From a virus: 41,982 nt of DNA. The notes beneath the pieces were generated by a model. It did no database searches. It was not told the origin of the DNA and saw only the letters and a list, made by a program, of their open reading frames with translations. Location of the stretch: positions 1 through 41,982 of IMG/VR virus record IMGVR_UViG_3300010430_000148; one strand, given 5' to 3'. Position 1 is the stretch's first letter. Each line of letters begins with the position of its first letter. This document shows positions 1 to 7,884 of this stretch, one piece after another. Both the position numbers and the translations under genes were made by a program.

Positions 1-162
1 CCTCTCAGCTTCCTGGGCATCGCGTCTAGCCTTTCCCGCTTGCTTGCCTTGCTTGGCCAATACCGAATCCCCACCGGCTTTCTTTGCGTTGCTGAACACC
101 ATCCATAGAAAGACAATGCACAGCGACGCGAAGCCGATGAGGATGAAGGTACCGAAGCTCAT
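1..162 (-). CDS. Partial spanin-like (Rz-like) membrane protein
   Basis: The start ATG at 162-160 shares bases with the holin stop codon (TAATG). The 54 visible codons run off the left edge without a stop. Residues 4-23 form one hydrophobic segment (FILIGFASLCIVFLWMVF), followed by a highly charged Lys/Gln/Arg/Glu stretch that looks coiled-coil. A single N-terminal membrane anchor plus a periplasmic helical region, encoded directly after lysozyme and holin, is what an inner-membrane spanin looks like. That role is inferred from shape and position only; the C-terminus is missing, and spanins share little sequence. Confidence 0.55.
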   Translation of the reverse strand, partial: MSFGTFILIGFASLCIVFLWMVFSNAKKAGGDSVLAKQGKQAGKARRDAQEAER

Positions 163-362
163 TACGAGAGCTGCTTGTTCGCGCCCAAGCGGCCAACAGC
201 CACGAGAACAGCGCCAATGGTGCCGACAAGGGTCATGACCGCATCGGTCAAGGCATCAGCGCCGAAGGGAAGTTCCCATCCGAGTGTGCCCGCAATAGAT
301 ACGGCAAACATGATGACGCCGCCCCAGAGGGTGCGGGATTGCCAAAAAGGTTTCGTTTCCAT
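162..362 (-). CDS. Holin
   Basis: This 66-residue protein has two hydrophobic helices, about residues 13-29 and 39-59, joined by a short loop, with a polar C-terminus (ANKQLS). This is a small two-helix holin topology, and it follows the lysozyme gene directly. It would form inner-membrane lesions that release the endolysin. I chose the ATG at 362, which follows the lysozyme stop by one base and has GGAAGGAC about 7 bases upstream. An upstream in-frame start at 386 would overlap the lysozyme and lacks this spacing. The stop overlaps the next gene's ATG. Exact holin family not certain. Confidence 0.75.
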   Translation of the reverse strand: METKPFWQSRTLWGGVIMFAVSIAGTLGWELPFGADALTDAVMTLVGTIGAVLVAVGRLGANKQLS

Positions 363-363
363 C

Positions 364-807
364 TTAAGAGTCCTTCCAGTTTTCACCTAAAAACATGGCC
401 CGCTCGGCATTCCGCCGACGCACCAATCCACTCAATTTCTTCTTCCCCGCATACACCCAGCGGGTGAACTCATCAGCCGCGCCTTGCCTGTCGTGGCCGT
501 TCAATTTGTTAAGCAATGTCGATGTTCTGAGCGCCCCACCACCAAGATTGAATGTGAAGCTCACCAGCGCATCAAACTCGTTCTGGGTCAGCGTGGGGGC
601 CACATACCGCTTCACGGCGTCCTCGGCCTCCTCAAGGTCTTTCACAAGGAAGTCTTCGGCCATGTGAAGTGAGATACGCATCCCCTTCTTGATGTCTTTG
701 GTGGAGCCATAGCCAATCGTCCAGACCCCTACCGAATCCTGATAGGCCGTCAGCCTGCACCCCTCGAACTTCTTGATGAGGGCGATACCTTCGGGGCTCG
801 TGCGCAT
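364..807 (-). CDS. Endolysin, lysozyme of glycoside hydrolase family 24
   Basis: This is a muramidase that cleaves the glycan strands of peptidoglycan at lysis. The N-terminus carries the family 24 signature: the catalytic Glu in KKFEG (E15), Asp nine residues later (D24) and Thr six further (T30 in TIGYG), matching the E-8aa-D-5aa-T triad of T4/P22 lysozymes. The length of 147 residues is typical. No signal peptide or anchor is visible, so export should depend on the adjacent holin. I start it at ATG 807, which overlaps the fibre stop as TAATG; a GTG at 822 would add five residues. The gene sits in a lysozyme-holin-spanin cassette at the end of the late block. Confidence 0.92.
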   Translation of the reverse strand: MRTSPEGIALIKKFEGCRLTAYQDSVGVWTIGYGSTKDIKKGMRISLHMAEDFLVKDLEEAEDAVKRYVAPTLTQNEFDALVSFTFNLGGGALRTSTLLNKLNGHDRQGAADEFTRWVYAGKKKLSGLVRRRNAERAMFLGENWKDS

Positions 808-2138
808 TACTTCTTGACGCACCAGAGAGCCGCCGCAAACGGCTGCATGATGTTGACCGCAGACCCAGAGCCGGTTTCTGATGTTAGGCCGATTGACGGA
901 ACCGTATCGCGCCCAGACAGTTCATAGTTCTTGACCGTGCCGAACGATACGTCATCACCAGCGAGATAGTTGCTGCTTGAAAGTGCCGTGCCATTGCCTG
1001 TCGTTGTGCCAGCAACAAAGTGATCGTGAGCCGGTAACTGAGATTCAGTCAGCGTTCGTGTTTCCGAGCCACCTCTGTCGCCAATAGAGCGGGCCGTGAG
1101 AGAATCAACGCCCGTCCCGTCTTCGCCCGTCCCCGTACCGATAACTGTGCGACCTTGCCAATCAGGAAGGATCATTACCTTGCCGCCAGAAAAGTCGGTT
1201 GATGCCGTGGCCTTGCTCAGTTCGGCAATCTTGAGTGTGCCAGAACCAGTGCTAGTGATATTGATTGCAGAGCCCGGACCAGCCGTTGCCGAGAGCTTGA
1301 ATGTATCTGCCGTGTCCGAAACAACGTAATAGACCTGATTGAACAGAAGCCCGGCTGGTGCCGTCGCTGACCCGCCATCGAGCAGGACCACCTTCGCGTT
1401 GGAAAGCAGTCCATGGCTTGTGATTGTAATCGTATCACCAGCCGCCGACACAGATGATACTGTTTGCCACCCAGCACTTGCCTCAATAACAGGGGCCTCA
1501 GTCTCGGATAGCGTCCCGTGAAGGCTGATAAAGAGGGCCTGGTTTGTTGCGGACGCATCATCAGCGCCAGATGTTGCATTGCCAATTGACCCGCGATCCA
1601 GAGCCGCCCACCCGCTCGGGGCAGAAGAAAGAAGAAACGGGGCAATCATCCCCGTCTGGTTTAGCTGGTCAGGGTCTGCGCCAACGAGAATCCAGTTGGT
1701 CCCGTCACTCACGATAATAGCCGACTGCCCTGCGTTCAGCGCCTTCGTAAGCGACCCCGAAATCGTCTCGGACCCAGACCCGTCAATTGTCAGAACAGCG
1801 GACCCGTCATTGCGGACAGCAAGAAGCCAATCAGAACCTACCGTCGCAGCACTCGGCAGTGTAGCTGTCGTGGCACTCGTGCCTGTGAACACCTGAATGG
1901 ACCCCTCGTCGTTACCGTCGAAGGTCGTGGTCGTGGTGAACGTACTGACAGAGTTCCCCAGCCGTGTGGCAAATGCCGACACAACAGCAGAGTTAATGGA
2001 CTCCGCAAGCGTCTTTACCGGATCACCCAGTTTGCTTTTGATGGTTGACCAGTAAATCCGGTTGGATTCTGTTTGCGAACCGTCATCATCAGGGGGCGAT
2101 GAGTTATATCCGGTGATCGCCTGAGACGTATATCCCAT
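807..2138 (-). CDS. Tail fibre/tip protein with phage tail-collar domain
   Basis: This 443-residue protein has an N-terminal region likely to attach to the virion, then a Ser/Thr/Gly-rich beta region. From about residue 160 it has a tail-collar-like module, beginning with a stretch like MIAPFLLSSAPSGW and carrying a His cluster (SQLPAHDH, about 366-373). It closes with the usual end NIMQPFAAALWCVKK. In other phages the His-rich collar module makes metal-bound trimeric tips that touch the host. The gene lies where T7 has its tail fibre gene 17, after the ejection proteins and before lysis. TTGGAG about 9 bases before the ATG supports the start. Receptor unknown. Confidence 0.8.
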   Translation of the reverse strand: MGYTSQAITGYNSSPPDDDGSQTESNRIYWSTIKSKLGDPVKTLAESINSAVVSAFATRLGNSVSTFTTTTTFDGNDEGSIQVFTGTSATTATLPSAATVGSDWLLAVRNDGSAVLTIDGSGSETISGSLTKALNAGQSAIIVSDGTNWILVGADPDQLNQTGMIAPFLLSSAPSGWAALDRGSIGNATSGADDASATNQALFISLHGTLSETEAPVIEASAGWQTVSSVSAAGDTITITSHGLLSNAKVVLLDGGSATAPAGLLFNQVYYVVSDTADTFKLSATAGPGSAINITSTGSGTLKIAELSKATASTDFSGGKVMILPDWQGRTVIGTGTGEDGTGVDSLTARSIGDRGGSETRTLTESQLPAHDHFVAGTTTGNGTALSSSNYLAGDDVSFGTVKNYELSGRDTVPSIGLTSETGSGSAVNIMQPFAAALWCVKK

Positions 2139-2171
2139 TCGTTATTGCTCCAATGATGTTGGTTGTTCTAG

Positions 2172-5100
2172 TTAGTTTGTGCGGTCAGGTGGTGGGCTCA
2201 GTAAGCCGCGCCGTTCTAGTTCATCTTCTGGCAGACTGCGCATTACGCCGAGCATGAGTTCATTCATTGATGCTTGAATGCTATCTATGCGCTGTCGCTT
2301 TTCGTCCGCGCTTAGATTTCTGTCTGTCTGCACTTGGCGCATGGTGCGCCTCATACCCGCAAGTTCTGTGGACATGCGTTCAAGAACGGGGGCAACGCCA
2401 CGCAGCCACAGCTCATTCTCGGTGAATGTGGCGTCTGGTCTGAGCCCCTGTTGCATAAGCCGGAACGTTGTCGCTTGCTCACGGGCTGAAGAAAGCAATT
2501 CGTAGAAGTCTGACTCATACTGGGTTCCCCGCAGCGGGCTTTCCCGCATGAACGAGCGCATGAGAGGCATCTCATCAAGACGCGCCGTGGGGTCCGAGCC
2601 TGAATCTTCATCAAGCGATCTGGTAAGCCAGTCAGCGGCACTCAGACCGTAAACACCAAGTGTTCCTGTGTACCCGGTCAATAGGTGCTCAACCTGTATC
2701 GGGCTAATCTCCACCCCCGTTTCTTCCCGCATAGCGCGGGCGAGCTGCACGATTGTATCACTCGTGTAAGGGCGATATTGGTCTGACGGACGAACACTTT
2801 GGAGGTCTGCCGGTACAATAGGATTTCCAGAGAAGTTCCTGTTGGTCGCGATGTCTTGAACAGGCTGCGCAAATTGGGGAACAGGGTTCATGGCAAATGT
2901 CTGGCTCAGGCTCCGCATCCAGAAATCAGCAAACGACCGCCCGTGACGTGTTTCAATAGATCGTGAAAGGCGCTCTGCTTGGCTGGCGAAAATTGTCCCG
3001 TATTCAAATGCCTTGGGAATTAGATAAGGTTCATATTCACCAGCGTCATTATAGTGCGGCACAATAAAATGCTGATCTCGCACCCAGTCCGGCAATGCCC
3101 AATAATTCGGGTCATCCCGGTTTGCCTGATACGCGGCCATCGCCGGAACCGTCTGTGACAGGAACGAGCGGGTAAACATGCGGGCCGGGTTTTCCGCACC
3201 AAGCCGCGCCATGCGGTCGAGCCCCTGAATCCGAGCGTTCATAAACGGCACCATCGCCGTCATCGCTTTCATGGTCGGGCTTGTGCCGCGCACTGAAAAG
3301 TCTGTCGCCACATCGCGCGCACCCATCGCGGCAGCACGAGCATTTACCCCGCCCGCGCGCTGGATTTGAAACTCTCTCATCCGTGACGCCTGCTCTGTGA
3401 CCGACGCAGCGGATTCAATTCCGCGCCCTATACCGGCGACAGAATCTTCGAAGAAGCGTCCGATCTTGGCGGGCGTGTCAAGAACCTGGCGCTCATAGTT
3501 TAGCCCAAAGCGGCGGTATAGGTCAGACGCGCCATCGGCAAGGTGGAATTCATTTTGGTAGAATGAACCAAACCCTGCCCCATTCGCCATCGCCGTCCAA
3601 TAGTCATCGTCTCGACGCACCCGTGTTACAACGCCGCGCGCAGTATCAACGAAGGGGATGAATGTCCCGCCTGATTGAATGAACGCGGTTTCAGTATCAC
3701 GCATCATATTTCGCATGATAAAGTCCGGTGACAGCGTGACGCCGCCGCGCAACAACTGAGCGGGCGCTGATAGATACCGAACAACAGGGCTCAATGCCTG
3801 CGGGCTGACATGCTGGATTGCTTTGTAAAGCATGGGGTCTTGAATTTCGTACAGAATACGCTGACCGTCTCGGAACACAGCATCGACTGGGTTCCCGTTG
3901 ACTCGGATATTCTCAAGCCGTCTTCCTGTGAATGCTTGAACGAGCCCGTCATCACTCAGCCCTAGATCCGCAAGCGCCTCACGAACGCGGGCGTCCGCAG
4001 CGAAGACTTCCTCCGGCATGTTTGTGATGCGGCGCGCAATCCCCTCGACACCGAGATTGTCAATCATGTCATAGACTTGCAGCTTAGCGTGGTTCTCAAG
4101 GCTGGCGTTTGTCCACATAATCGCATTGCGATTGATGTTCGACATGATCTCATTGACGTTTCGGTCAGAACCACGAAGCCGGAGAAGCGGGTTGCTACCA
4201 CTACCGCCAACGCCGCCCTCGTCCATAACACGGTAGAATGGGACATAGCTTTGCCCGGCCTCGGTCAGAGACGCCAGCGTTTCCTCGCTGATAAGCCCGG
4301 ACTGCTGCGCGAACGTCAGATTTCGTTGATTGAACTCCTGATAGCGATTGAACGCATCTTCAATGGCCGGATTCAGGCGCGAGCGCCCTACCATCCATTC
4401 GACTTGCTCGGGCGTAAACGGTGTTTCAAGCCCGCGAGCGGATAATTCCTGCGCGCGTCGGCCAGCAAAGTACCTCATGGCCTCCGACATATCGTCGCCA
4501 ACGTCACGGAATACAGAAACAAGCCCCTCGCCAGAGAACCCGATGTCCCCAGCTTCTGTCCATGTCAGTGTCCCTCGACGTTGCATCGCTTCAATGGCTC
4601 CGGGCGCGCCTCGCAACAGGCGCAAATCACGATACGGGCTCACATCGGGGGGTATAACCCCGCGCTCACGCGCTACTTCCTCAATGCGGCGAACAGGATC
4701 AAACCCGTCAACCACCTCTGTTCTGAACCGCTCCACAGTATTCCGCACTGCACCACCGTATTCGGCGCGGTAGGCGCTTTCGGCAATTTCGATATTTGTG
4801 GGGACGCCGATCTTCTCGTCCACAGCGGCGCGAAGGGCATCATCAAGTGAGCTGTTCGCCGTTTCTGCGGCTCTCGTCCGCGCTGCGGCCCGTACAGGCT
4901 CAGGAAGGCCGTCCGTGGCCTCATCCACTGCCCGCTCAATATTACGCACTGTGCGGGCTCTGGTGGCCCCTGAGACGGTAGGGGCTGCGGAGGGGGCAGC
5001 CATACCTGTAACCGACGCGGCAGAGAATAGAATGCTGTCAATGTCGTCTCTGAGCCGGTCGGCCTGAGATGATGTTGCGCCGAGTTCGCGGGATGTCTGG

Positions 5101-5615
5101 ACAATGGCCTCAACACCAGCCCTGATCGGGACATCAACAGAGCGAATTGCAAAATCAACCCCAGCGGTCCCTACCCGCGTTACCCCCTCAAGAAGATCAC
5201 GGGGCGTTGTCGTTATCCCGACTTGCCCTACGTCTTCAGGAGCATTGAATATCCCATAGTCCCGCACCTGATCCAGAGATTCCGGGTTCAGGCCAAGGGG
5301 CTCTCTTGGGTTTGCAGCGTCCACGCCCCCACGAACAGCAGCGCCAAAGATCCGAGAAAATGGCGTCCCGCCCTCTCCGGGGCTTTGTTCCCGTGCTAGT
5401 GTTTCCTGTTGCCGCCTGGTGGCTTCTTCCTGAGTGATAAACTCCGGGTTTTCGCTCGTGAACACAGGGGTGCCCGGGGCAAGCATGGCCTCGCCAACCG
5501 GAACGACGGGGAGGTCTGGTGAACTCGCGGGCTGTTCTGTGCTGCCGAACAAATTGTCAAACGTTGAGGCTGTAGTCGCCTCTGGCTGGCCAAAGAGTTC
5601 TTCGAATGAGGCCAT
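2172..5615 (-). CDS. Large internal virion (ejection) protein, LPD38-like C-terminus
   Basis: At 1147 residues this is the second largest protein here. The N-terminal 100 residues are Pro/Ser/Thr/Glu-rich with two FDNLFG/FEELFG-like short motifs. The rest is mostly helical. The last ~150 residues, with LDEMPLMRSFMRESPLRGTQY followed by a long charged helix, resemble the LPD38 domain of large phage polyvalent proteins. No lysozyme or transglycosylase motif is evident. Size and position, last of four genes between the nozzle and the fibre, match T7 gp16, the large ejected core protein. I infer a role in genome delivery. The ATG overlaps the upstream stop as TAATG. Confidence 0.65.
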   Translation of the reverse strand: MASFEELFGQPEATTASTFDNLFGSTEQPASSPDLPVVPVGEAMLAPGTPVFTSENPEFITQEEATRRQQETLAREQSPGEGGTPFSRIFGAAVRGGVDAANPREPLGLNPESLDQVRDYGIFNAPEDVGQVGITTTPRDLLEGVTRVGTAGVDFAIRSVDVPIRAGVEAIVQTSRELGATSSQADRLRDDIDSILFSAASVTGMAAPSAAPTVSGATRARTVRNIERAVDEATDGLPEPVRAAARTRAAETANSSLDDALRAAVDEKIGVPTNIEIAESAYRAEYGGAVRNTVERFRTEVVDGFDPVRRIEEVARERGVIPPDVSPYRDLRLLRGAPGAIEAMQRRGTLTWTEAGDIGFSGEGLVSVFRDVGDDMSEAMRYFAGRRAQELSARGLETPFTPEQVEWMVGRSRLNPAIEDAFNRYQEFNQRNLTFAQQSGLISEETLASLTEAGQSYVPFYRVMDEGGVGGSGSNPLLRLRGSDRNVNEIMSNINRNAIMWTNASLENHAKLQVYDMIDNLGVEGIARRITNMPEEVFAADARVREALADLGLSDDGLVQAFTGRRLENIRVNGNPVDAVFRDGQRILYEIQDPMLYKAIQHVSPQALSPVVRYLSAPAQLLRGGVTLSPDFIMRNMMRDTETAFIQSGGTFIPFVDTARGVVTRVRRDDDYWTAMANGAGFGSFYQNEFHLADGASDLYRRFGLNYERQVLDTPAKIGRFFEDSVAGIGRGIESAASVTEQASRMREFQIQRAGGVNARAAAMGARDVATDFSVRGTSPTMKAMTAMVPFMNARIQGLDRMARLGAENPARMFTRSFLSQTVPAMAAYQANRDDPNYWALPDWVRDQHFIVPHYNDAGEYEPYLIPKAFEYGTIFASQAERLSRSIETRHGRSFADFWMRSLSQTFAMNPVPQFAQPVQDIATNRNFSGNPIVPADLQSVRPSDQYRPYTSDTIVQLARAMREETGVEISPIQVEHLLTGYTGTLGVYGLSAADWLTRSLDEDSGSDPTARLDEMPLMRSFMRESPLRGTQYESDFYELLSSAREQATTFRLMQQGLRPDATFTENELWLRGVAPVLERMSTELAGMRRTMRQVQTDRNLSADEKRQRIDSIQASMNELMLGVMRSLPEDELERRGLLSPPPDRTN

Positions 5616-6520
5616 TACTGGATTTCATTACCTTGACGGTCATAGAATTTTTCGCCCCGATACTGCACAATTTCCCCGCCCGGCGTGCGATACCATGCAC
5701 CGTCTTGAAGTTCGGCTTGGGATTGGGGGGGCGGAAGCGGATTATCTGGAGCCGATCCAGCGGCGGGAAGGGACTCCGCGCCACTTGTGACTGCGCCTGT
5801 AATTCCTCCTGCACGGGAACGCACATTGCGCTGGGCAATGAGGGACGCCTCCGCAGGGGTCATAATCTCAGACATTCTTTCAAGAAGCTGAATGGCCTCT
5901 GCCGTTACCTCCGTGGCCTCGCGGAGTTGATTTGCATCGCCGGGGAGCACAAAATTTCCCGCCTCATCAAAGGTCGCCCCATAGAGAGCGCCCACCGTGC
6001 TCTGAACAAGGCGCTGCGTTGTGGGGTTGGCCCGTCCCCGTTCGTCGAACATGCCTGAAGACGGGACCGGCTCACTTGTCGCCCATGGGTCAGGTGCGCC
6101 GCCAGCGACAAGGGCATTTCGTTCTGCCATTGATTGAGTGGCGCTTAGCTCACCTTGCCGGGTCGCCGCCTGCTCAGGCGTCGGGGCTGATAGAATAGAC
6201 TCAACGCCAGACCGCCATGTAGTGCCCAGAGTATTCGCAAAACTCGGGTCTGAATTAGCAATGCTATTCACAATGCCCGTGAACTGTTGGTCATAGGCTT
6301 GGATCACAGACGAGGGGTCGCCCCCATTCTCGACAATGCTTCGCGCCTGTTCCAGCCCCGTAGCCATTTGGTCCTGTATCTGTTGATATTGCGCTTGCTG
6401 TTGAGCGCGGCGGGCTTGCTCTTGCTGCATGTCGAGAGCGCGAGTTTGGAGCCCTTGTTGCGCCACTGTGTTGCGCTGCTGAACCGCACCGCCGAGCATG
6501 ATTCCAAGATTGTTAGCCAT
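5615..6520 (-). CDS. Internal virion protein, gp15-position
   Basis: This 301-residue protein has a Gln/Ala-rich coiled-coil N-terminus (about residues 12-60), a helical middle with a conserved-looking stretch around 180-220, and a Pro/Ser-rich linker. It ends in a short Trp/Tyr-rich module (GAWYRTPGGEIVQYRG). I do not recognise a named family. It lies between the Gly-rich gp14-like gene and the giant gp16-like gene, with TAATG stop-start overlaps on both sides, so it is probably made in fixed ratio with them. By synteny with T7 genes 14-16 it is a candidate ejection protein; the sequence alone does not show that. Confidence 0.55.
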   Translation of the reverse strand: MANNLGIMLGGAVQQRNTVAQQGLQTRALDMQQEQARRAQQQAQYQQIQDQMATGLEQARSIVENGGDPSSVIQAYDQQFTGIVNSIANSDPSFANTLGTTWRSGVESILSAPTPEQAATRQGELSATQSMAERNALVAGGAPDPWATSEPVPSSGMFDERGRANPTTQRLVQSTVGALYGATFDEAGNFVLPGDANQLREATEVTAEAIQLLERMSEIMTPAEASLIAQRNVRSRAGGITGAVTSGAESLPAAGSAPDNPLPPPQSQAELQDGAWYRTPGGEIVQYRGEKFYDRQGNEIQ

Positions 6521-7332
6521 TAGCCGCCTCCCCCGCCGCTACCACTTTGGAATAGCCCGCTGATCCAGTCGGACGCCCCCTGCCCCACGGCGTCAATCGC
6601 TGGCTGGAAGAAAGCCCCGAGCCCTTGTGCATTAGCCGCCGCATTCTGTGCCGCAAGTTGAGCGTTGGTTGTGGCGAGCGCCGTCATGTTCTGCTGCACC
6701 CCTGAAATCAATGAGGCCGAAATCCCGGCGAGGTTTGCCTGTGCTGCAATGTCCTGCGCTACCGCATTCAATTGATATTGGGCTTGCTGATTGATGAGGT
6801 TCACCGTCGCGTCAATTTCCTCAAGCGTGGTTCTCGCTCTCAGGTCTGCTTCCTGTAGGGCAAACTCTGATTCCGCCCGCGTGATTTGGTCGTTCGCAAA
6901 GCTGGACCCCAGAACACGGCGGCGGGCCAGATCATCACGGAGATTACCGACCGTGCGACTGCGGTTCGCATTCAGCGCACCAACGCGAGCACTCAGTAGA
7001 TCACTGAAACCAGGCTGCACCCGCTCACGAATGCGGCCCAGTTCGTTTGATGCGTTGTTCGACAAGGAACGGAAGCTGTTGAGGCCGCTCTGATAATCAG
7101 CGCCGAGGGCGACATCATATCCGCGCCCACGTCCACCGCCCGCAAAGGGAGACGCCACAAGAGCCCCACCCCGTGATTGAGGGGAGAACGCCCTATAGGC
7201 CCGCGTGTCCATGACGCCCGAGCTATTTGTCGAGCCCCCGCCACCTCCTCCCAAGAGCGCGTTAGCCCCAGCCGACACACCCGCCGACAATGCGGCACTT
7301 CCGAGTGATGCCAGGAGTGTCCCTACCGCCAT
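6520..7332 (-). CDS. Internal virion protein, gp14-position
   Basis: This 270-residue protein begins with a small-residue hydrophobic segment (about residues 4-28) ending in a Gly run, then has long Gln/Ala/Asn-rich helices (about 105-245) and a Gly-rich tail. A hydrophobic, Gly-rich N-terminus followed by helices is typical of phage proteins that insert in the cell envelope during DNA ejection, such as T7 gp14. The gene follows the gp13-position gene directly (TAG then ATG), with AAAAGGAAG about 8 bases upstream of the start. The assignment rests on composition and gene order, not recognised homology. Confidence 0.55.
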   Translation of the reverse strand: MAVGTLLASLGSAALSAGVSAGANALLGGGGGGSTNSSGVMDTRAYRAFSPQSRGGALVASPFAGGGRGRGYDVALGADYQSGLNSFRSLSNNASNELGRIRERVQPGFSDLLSARVGALNANRSRTVGNLRDDLARRRVLGSSFANDQITRAESEFALQEADLRARTTLEEIDATVNLINQQAQYQLNAVAQDIAAQANLAGISASLISGVQQNMTALATTNAQLAAQNAAANAQGLGAFFQPAIDAVGQGASDWISGLFQSGSGGGGG

Positions 7333-7884
7333 CTAGTTCTTCCTTTTCCGCGACTGGTAGAAGGCGGCGCTATTGCCCGGCCCATATAGGTCATGCAGTG
7401 TTCCAACCCTTCTCATAATTCCGTATTTGCATAGGTTCTCAAAGAATCTCTTGGTTTCCGGCTCACGCTCATCGGCGTATTCCATAACCGTAAAGTCATC
7501 ACGCATTTCATTTATGAAGTTTGCCACACTCTCAATGCGGTTCCGTGGGCTTGACCACTTGAACCAGAGAATATCAGCGATCCATACAATGCGTGTCCCA
7601 AGCGGATTCATCGCAGTTAGTGACCCAATAGGAATACGCCCATCGGGGGTATCGGCAAGAAGCGTCAGCGCCCAATCGCGCGGGGCCAGAACCTCGGCAA
7701 GGATTGACGTAAAATCATCCCGGCCCATCTGGTGATCCTTGAACACCGGATTGAGCGTGTCGAGATCCCCGAACCGATACGCCGCCCAGTAATACTTGAT
7801 GTCTTCATCAGAGATACCGCGAAACTCTGTGTACCGCCCTTTGAGTAATCTAGCTAGACGATGCGACGAACCTGATCCCGACAT
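7333..7884 (-). CDS. GNAT-fold-like virion-associated protein, gp13-position
   Basis: This 183-residue protein resembles proteins found after the tail-nozzle gene in T7-like and roseophage-like podoviruses. Its middle (IPIGSL...WIADILWF) and C-terminal half (SSPRNRIESV, YGIMRRVGTLHDLYGPG) look like a GNAT-type acyltransferase fold of the T7 gp13/DUF2833 kind. No activity is known for that group, and I see no clear acetyl-CoA loop. The frame is open for another 79 codons upstream, but those lie inside the nozzle gene and read as low-complexity Ser/Lys/Gln. I therefore start at ATG 7884, leaving a 35-base overlap. Fold assignment is tentative. Confidence 0.55.
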   Translation of the reverse strand: MSGSGSSHRLARLLKGRYTEFRGISDEDIKYYWAAYRFGDLDTLNPVFKDHQMGRDDFTSILAEVLAPRDWALTLLADTPDGRIPIGSLTAMNPLGTRIVWIADILWFKWSSPRNRIESVANFINEMRDDFTVMEYADEREPETKRFFENLCKYGIMRRVGTLHDLYGPGNSAAFYQSRKRKN

